From an uncultured Caulobacterales bacterium (GTDB lineage: Bacteria > Pseudomonadota > Alphaproteobacteria > Caulobacterales > Maricaulaceae): a DNA stretch of 64,000 bases. Under the pieces are notes generated by a model. It worked only from the letters and a program-made list of their open reading frames with translations, was not told where the DNA came from and ran no database searches. The stretch covers positions 38,815-102,814 of the forward strand of contig CALFVT010000015.1 of assembly GCA_937928165.1 (NCBI GenBank). The letters run 5' to 3'. Both the position numbers and the translations under genes were made by a program. Positions 60,056 through 64,000 of the stretch are shown piece by piece; position 1 is the stretch's first letter, and each line of letters opens with the position of its first letter.

Positions 60056-61936
60056 TTACCGCCGCCCAAACAAGCGCTCTATATCGGCGAGTTTAAGTTC
60101 CACATAAGTTGGGCGGCCGTGATTACATTGGCCGCTATGAGGCGTGGCTTCCATTTGGCGGAGCAGAGCGTTCATTTCCTCCCCCGTCAGCCGCCGTCCT
60201 GCCCGCACAGAGCCGTGACAGGCCATCGTGCCGCAGACATGTTCAAACTTTTCTTTCAGGCTAAGGGCTTCGTCATATTCCGACAAATCATCAGCCAGAT
60301 CACGCAAGAGTCCCTGCACATTCATTTCGCCCAAAAGGGCGGGAGTTTCGCGCACGGCCACGGCCCCTGCGCCGAAGGGTTCGATTATTAATCCCATCTC
60401 CGCCAATTCATCGGCGCGGGCCAAGACGCGCTGGGCATCATCTTCACCGAGATCAACAATATCAGGAATTAATAGCGTTTGCCGCGCCACCCCTTGCCCG
60501 CCAGCTTTTTGCGCCGCCATAGCATCTTTCATCCGCTCATAGACAAGCCGTTCATGGGCCGCATGTTGGTCAACTATGACAATGCCGTCCGCCGTCTGCG
60601 CCACCACATAGGTTTCGTGAAGCTGCGCCCGTGCCGCACCCAAAGGATAGTTTTGCGCCGCCATTGGTACAGGCTCGTGAGCGTTAAAATCTGTGGGGGG
60701 CTGTTGATAGGCGGTCCCGCCTTCTTCGACGCGGGCGGAAATGCCGTCAATTAGCGGCTGCAGGGCGGGGTCAGACTGATGAGGGACGCGGTAAGCCCCG
60801 CCGCCGCCGAAGCCGCTTCTATAAGGCGCTGTGACGCCTAATCCTGCGCCGCCCGCCTGAACGCGGCCAAGGGCATAATCGGCGACCGTCGTACTCGCCC
60901 GATGCCCCGCCGCCGCAAGCGCATGACGCAGCGCAGAGACAATCAGCCCGCGCACCATGCCAGGATCACGAAAGCGCACTTCGGTCTTGGCCGGATGGAC
61001 ATTCACATCCACATAATCATGGGGCAAATCCACATAAAGTGCGACCACCGGATAACGGTCTCTTGCGAGGAAATCTTGATAGGCCCCGCGCACGGCCCCA
61101 TGCAAAAGCTTATCGCGCACAGAACGGCCATTGATAAATAAAAACTGATGCTGCGCATTGCCCCGCGAATAGGTCGGCAGGCCCGCAAATCCCGTGAGGT
61201 GAAGCCCTTCCCGCTCCGCGTCTATCTCGACAGCATTATCACCAAAATCACGGCCCAATATGGCCGAAAGCCGCGAGAGCCGCCCGGCCGCATCGGGCGT
61301 CCCCGCCGTCACATTCAAAAGCTTCCGCTCGCCGTTTCGCAAGGATATTCCAACGCTCGGATTAGCCATAGCGAGGCGTTTCACCATGTCGGATATCGCC
61401 ATGACTTCGCTGCGTTCGGATTTTAGAAACTTAAGCCGCGCTGGGGTTGCGAAGAATAAATCCTTCACCTCCACCCGCGTCCCTGACAGGCCAAAGCGCG
61501 GCGCAGGGCGCGGCGGAGTCAACGCGCCGCCCTCCACCCGTAGCTCCCATGCCGAGTCCGCATTTAAGGTCTGCGAGGTCAGCGTCAACCGCGCAATGGA
61601 GCCAATAGACGGTAGAGCTTCGCCACGAAAGCCCATAGTCGATATATTTAAAAGATCCCAATGCCCATCATCCGAAGGCCGAAGTTTTGATGTCGCATGA
61701 CGCTCCACCGCGAGGCTTAAATCCTCCGGCGACATACCGCGCCCATTATCGACAACGCTTATAAGGGTGCGCCCGCCGTCCATGACCGTAATATCAACTT
61801 GACTGCTACCCGCATCGACCGCGTTTTCAACCAGTTCTTTAATCACACTGGCCGGACGTTCAATCACTTCCCCCGCCGCAATACGGTTCACCGTATCAGG
61901 TGGCAAACGGCGAATCATATGAGGTGAGTTAGGCAT
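60056..61936 (-). CDS. mutL: DNA mismatch repair protein MutL
   Basis: The 626-residue protein has GHKL ATPase motifs [18 protein letters not shown] and [11 protein letters not shown] Pro/Gly-rich linker covers about 345-430. The C-terminal dimerisation domain contains [12 protein letters not shown] (the endonuclease DQHA-x2-E-x4-E motif) and GQCNHGRP, so this MutL should nick DNA itself, as in bacteria without MutH. Confidence 0.96.
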   Translation of the reverse strand: MPNSPHMIRRLPPDTVNRIAAGEVIERPASVIKELVENAVDAGSSQVDITVMDGGRTLISVVDNGRGMSPEDLSLAVERHATSKLRPSDDGHWDLLNISTMGFRGEALPSIGSIARLTLTSQTLNADSAWELRVEGGALTPPRPAPRFGLSGTRVEVKDLFFATPARLKFLKSERSEVMAISDMVKRLAMANPSVGISLRNGERKLLNVTAGTPDAAGRLSRLSAILGRDFGDNAVEIDAEREGLHLTGFAGLPTYSRGNAQHQFLFINGRSVRDKLLHGAVRGAYQDFLARDRYPVVALYVDLPHDYVDVNVHPAKTEVRFRDPGMVRGLIVSALRHALAAAGHRASTTVADYALGRVQAGGAGLGVTAPYRSGFGGGGAYRVPHQSDPALQPLIDGISARVEEGGTAYQQPPTDFNAHEPVPMAAQNYPLGAARAQLHETYVVAQTADGIVIVDQHAAHERLVYERMKDAMAAQKAGGQGVARQTLLIPDIVDLGEDDAQRVLARADELAEMGLIIEPFGAGAVAVRETPALLGEMNVQGLLRDLADDLSEYDEALSLKEKFEHVCGTMACHGSVRAGRRLTGEEMNALLRQMEATPHSGQCNHGRPTYVELKLADIERLFGRR

Positions 61937-62093
61937 AGAAAAAGCCTAGCCCCTACCGCCCCCCAAAGCTATCGAAAGCATGGGTTTATTTAATATAAGC
62001 AGAGCAAGTTAACTCCAATTTCATTTGAAATATCCATGCTTTATCCATGCGGCTTAATAAGCTATGAAGTGATTGTGAATATTTAGGCCTTAA

Positions 62094-63861
62094 ATGAAAA
62101 AAATATTATCTCTGATAACTATCCTATTCGCCTTGATAACCACCATCGGCTTGGCATGGTTGTTTAAAGATAACGATACACAAGACAAACCGCCCGATAA
62201 TAAGGTAAAATCAACACAACACCTTGCCCTTGGTTTTAAAGGTGATCAAAGTTTTGGACGGTTTGAAAGTGATAAACAAAGCCAATGCCATTTTGGGTCA
62301 TCAGACCAACCTTTAAGTCCTGATGGACGTTTTCTCATACATCAATCCGGCGCTTATTACGCATCAGAAAACCAAGCTCGGCAAACAACAATTTATGACT
62401 TAGAAAATGAGGCGGGGACTAAGTTTGCACATTTTCACTTTTTAGGATGGTCACGTAAAAAAGAGGGGTTTTATATATGGGATAGTTTCAACAAAGCTCT
62501 AAAATTATGGGATAGCTCAGAGTATAAAAATTTAGTCAAATCTCATAGCGAAGACGCAACACGCCATATATTATTTAGCCAAACCAAAACACAGACTATC
62601 CAAAACGAAGACTTTACAAAATTAAATATTAAAAACATCGTTCATGCCGAAAACGGCCTTGTTATATTTTTAAATGACAATGAACGCGTTGATGTCATAT
62701 CGCTTGATGACGGGTGGCGTCTGACCAAAAAGATAGATAAATCAATTTCTAATTTTGGAACCTCTTGTTTTTACGGCCTCAAAGGTCAAACAAAAACAAA
62801 GATTTGTACCCCCTATCTGACAACAGAAGAATTAACCGTTAAAGGCCCTTTGAAACCCAGTATTTCCGCTCCGCCCATAACTGCAAGATTACATCTATTA
62901 CATCCCGATTACACATCCAATATATTTCAAATTAAAGGCTGGGAGCCCCGATTTATTGGCGTCACGCAACCCAATCAAGCGGTGGCTTTAACCCGCAAAA
63001 ATCAATGGCGATGCCCATTTCGCGTCACCCTCGGCGGCGCACAAACACCTATGTCCGAAGATTGCGAACAGGATTTTAAAACAGGCGTCCTTACCGACGA
63101 TAAAAATAAAATTTATTTACAAGATTTTCATCGAAAAAACTTCATCCTGAAAGCGGGCAGCATAACCGCCGTAAATCTATTAAACACGCAAAAAATTATA
63201 ACTCATCATCTATATCAGACTGGAGATATTTCTCTTTGGCAAACCCATAATAAAGACGGAAATATCTCACTGAATATTTGGAATGAAGATATAGGGAAAA
63301 GCATTGATAGCGAAATTTTTTGCACGCGAAAACCTGTATTATTTGGCAAAGCTATATCGGCTACCAGTCATGATGGCCAAACAACATATGGTTATTTATT
63401 TGAACAAACAGGCCCCGCCAAAGGCATTGTCGTAAAGATGCACGGCGGCCCTCATAGGGCCTATCCATTTTATTCCGGCGCGGAAGTACAGCCATTCTTT
63501 GACGCAGGCTATCATGTTATTTATTCGAATTACAGAGGTAGCCCAGGTCACGGGCTTAACTATATAAAGTCCGGCTTTGGTTTAAAGCCTATAGACATGG
63601 GGCGTGATGCCTATGCCTTAGCCTTGCAATATAAAAATAAATTAAAGTACAATTCAGATTTGCCCATCCATTTATTTGGCGGAAGTTGGGGCGGTTATGC
63701 GGCTCTCGCATCCTATCATGATAATGTGACGAAATGGGATAGCGTCACGATGAAATCCGCGCCCTGCCGGGTATCCTCACAGCTTAAAGATTTCATCATT
63801 CCTTTTTTAGTTAAAAGAACCCAAGTCGATTACAAAAAAGCCGAGCTTACAAATTTTTTAA
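62094..63861 (+). pseudogene. S9-type serine hydrolase gene truncated by an insertion sequence
   Basis: The reading frame begins with a membrane anchor or signal (about residues 3-22). A propeller-like N-terminal part with little similarity I recognise follows, then from about residue 430 a prolyl-oligopeptidase-type domain (VVKMHGGPHRAYPF, YSNYRGSPGHG). Nucleophile Ser531 is in FGGSWGGYAAL. The catalytic Asp and His that should follow are missing. The frame runs into the IS end at about 63862 and stops at 63876-63878. The rest of the gene presumably lies beyond the element, outside the window. Confidence 0.8.
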
Positions 63862-64000
63862 GGGGCTGTCCTAGATAACTAGCTCATATTCTTTTTAACC
63901 CATTGTTTTAACTGTTGTAATTGGCTGAGCGGGTCTGGGTTGTTAAAACGCCACTCACATTCCTTCAAATATAGGCCAAAATGGGCCTTCGGAACACCAT
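63862..64000 (-). mobile_element. IS1595-like insertion sequence, partial (one end)
   Basis: The element appears to begin with GGGGCTGTCC at 63862, a plausible terminal inverted repeat, and runs off the window. It carries the 3' end of a transposase on the minus strand. A/T-rich TTTTTTAA just outside would be the eight-base target duplication if IS1595 rules hold. The other copy is not visible. Confidence 0.7.
63879..64000 (-). CDS. IS1595-family transposase, C-terminal 39 residues
   Basis: The minus strand reads through to a TAG at 63881-63879. The residues include AHFGLYLKECEWRFNN followed by a helical tail ending KKNMS. The YLKE(C/F)E-RFN motif is the end of the DDE domain of IS1595-type transposases. 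The rest of the gene is outside the window, so intactness cannot be judged. Confidence 0.72.
   Translation of the reverse strand, partial: GVPKAHFGLYLKECEWRFNNPDPLSQLQQLKQWVKKNMS

Overview
The window is chromosomal DNA of an alphaproteobacterium. Supporting signs are the split F1 operon atpHAGDC without F0 genes, the DUF4164-zapA-6S RNA-fau block, the obgE-proB-proA-nadD-rsfS-rlmH-EnvC-ctpA-YibQ-rppH string, the Lys/Ala-rich N-terminal tail on ATP synthase beta and the form of PriA's zinc region. GC near 50 %, a large TonB receptor and a perfect TTAA-N7-TTAA CtrA-type site suggest a marine Hyphomonadaceae/Maricaulales/Robiginitomaculum-like lineage. That placement is inference.

Layout. 1-920: four tandem small-RNA modules on the + strand, each with the same dyad (TCAC-N16-GTGA), the same spacing to a -10 region, and hairpins with C-rich (CCUCC/UCCCC) loops. 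934-2565: yebC and an XRE/DUF2975 pair. 2683-6240: a lipoprotein hydrolase, a secreted unknown, a YmdB-type phosphoesterase and the folate ligase fau. 6287-6449: 6S RNA, followed by zapA and its DUF4164 partner. 7387-10661: gap, pgk and class I fba (lower glycolysis and gluconeogenesis). 10741-16599: an FKBP lipoprotein, a TadG-like von Willebrand protein, an M16 protease and a HAD phosphatase.

16737-25868 is the outstanding gene. It encodes a secreted 3043-residue protein with 51 consecutive acidic 23-residue repeats and, after a linker, 48 consecutive basic 23-residue repeats. A peptidoglycan-binding domain and glycine-rich repeats follow. By hand count the two blocks carry about -178 and +172 net charges, so the protein is a nearly neutral diblock polyampholyte. 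A perfect CtrA-type site lies about 90 bases upstream.

26127-38742 is a long co-directional housekeeping region: ribosomal proteins L21/L27, two acetyltransferases, Obg, proline synthesis, NAD synthesis, ribosome silencing, rRNA methylation, envelope proteases and RppH. 38801-46727 holds an MFS exporter, a TPR-oxygenase fusion, a methyltransferase, a secreted unknown and a TonB-dependent receptor. 46798-52749 holds a membrane phosphoesterase and the F1-ATPase operon. 53005-61936 holds priA, a small transaldolase, a PepSY protein, an EamA exporter, tadA, an RluB-type pseudouridine synthase, rsmD and mutL.

At the right edge an IS1595-like insertion sequence begins at about 63862. It cuts off an S9-type serine hydrolase gene after its nucleophile serine. 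Only the IS end and the last 39 codons of its transposase lie inside the window.
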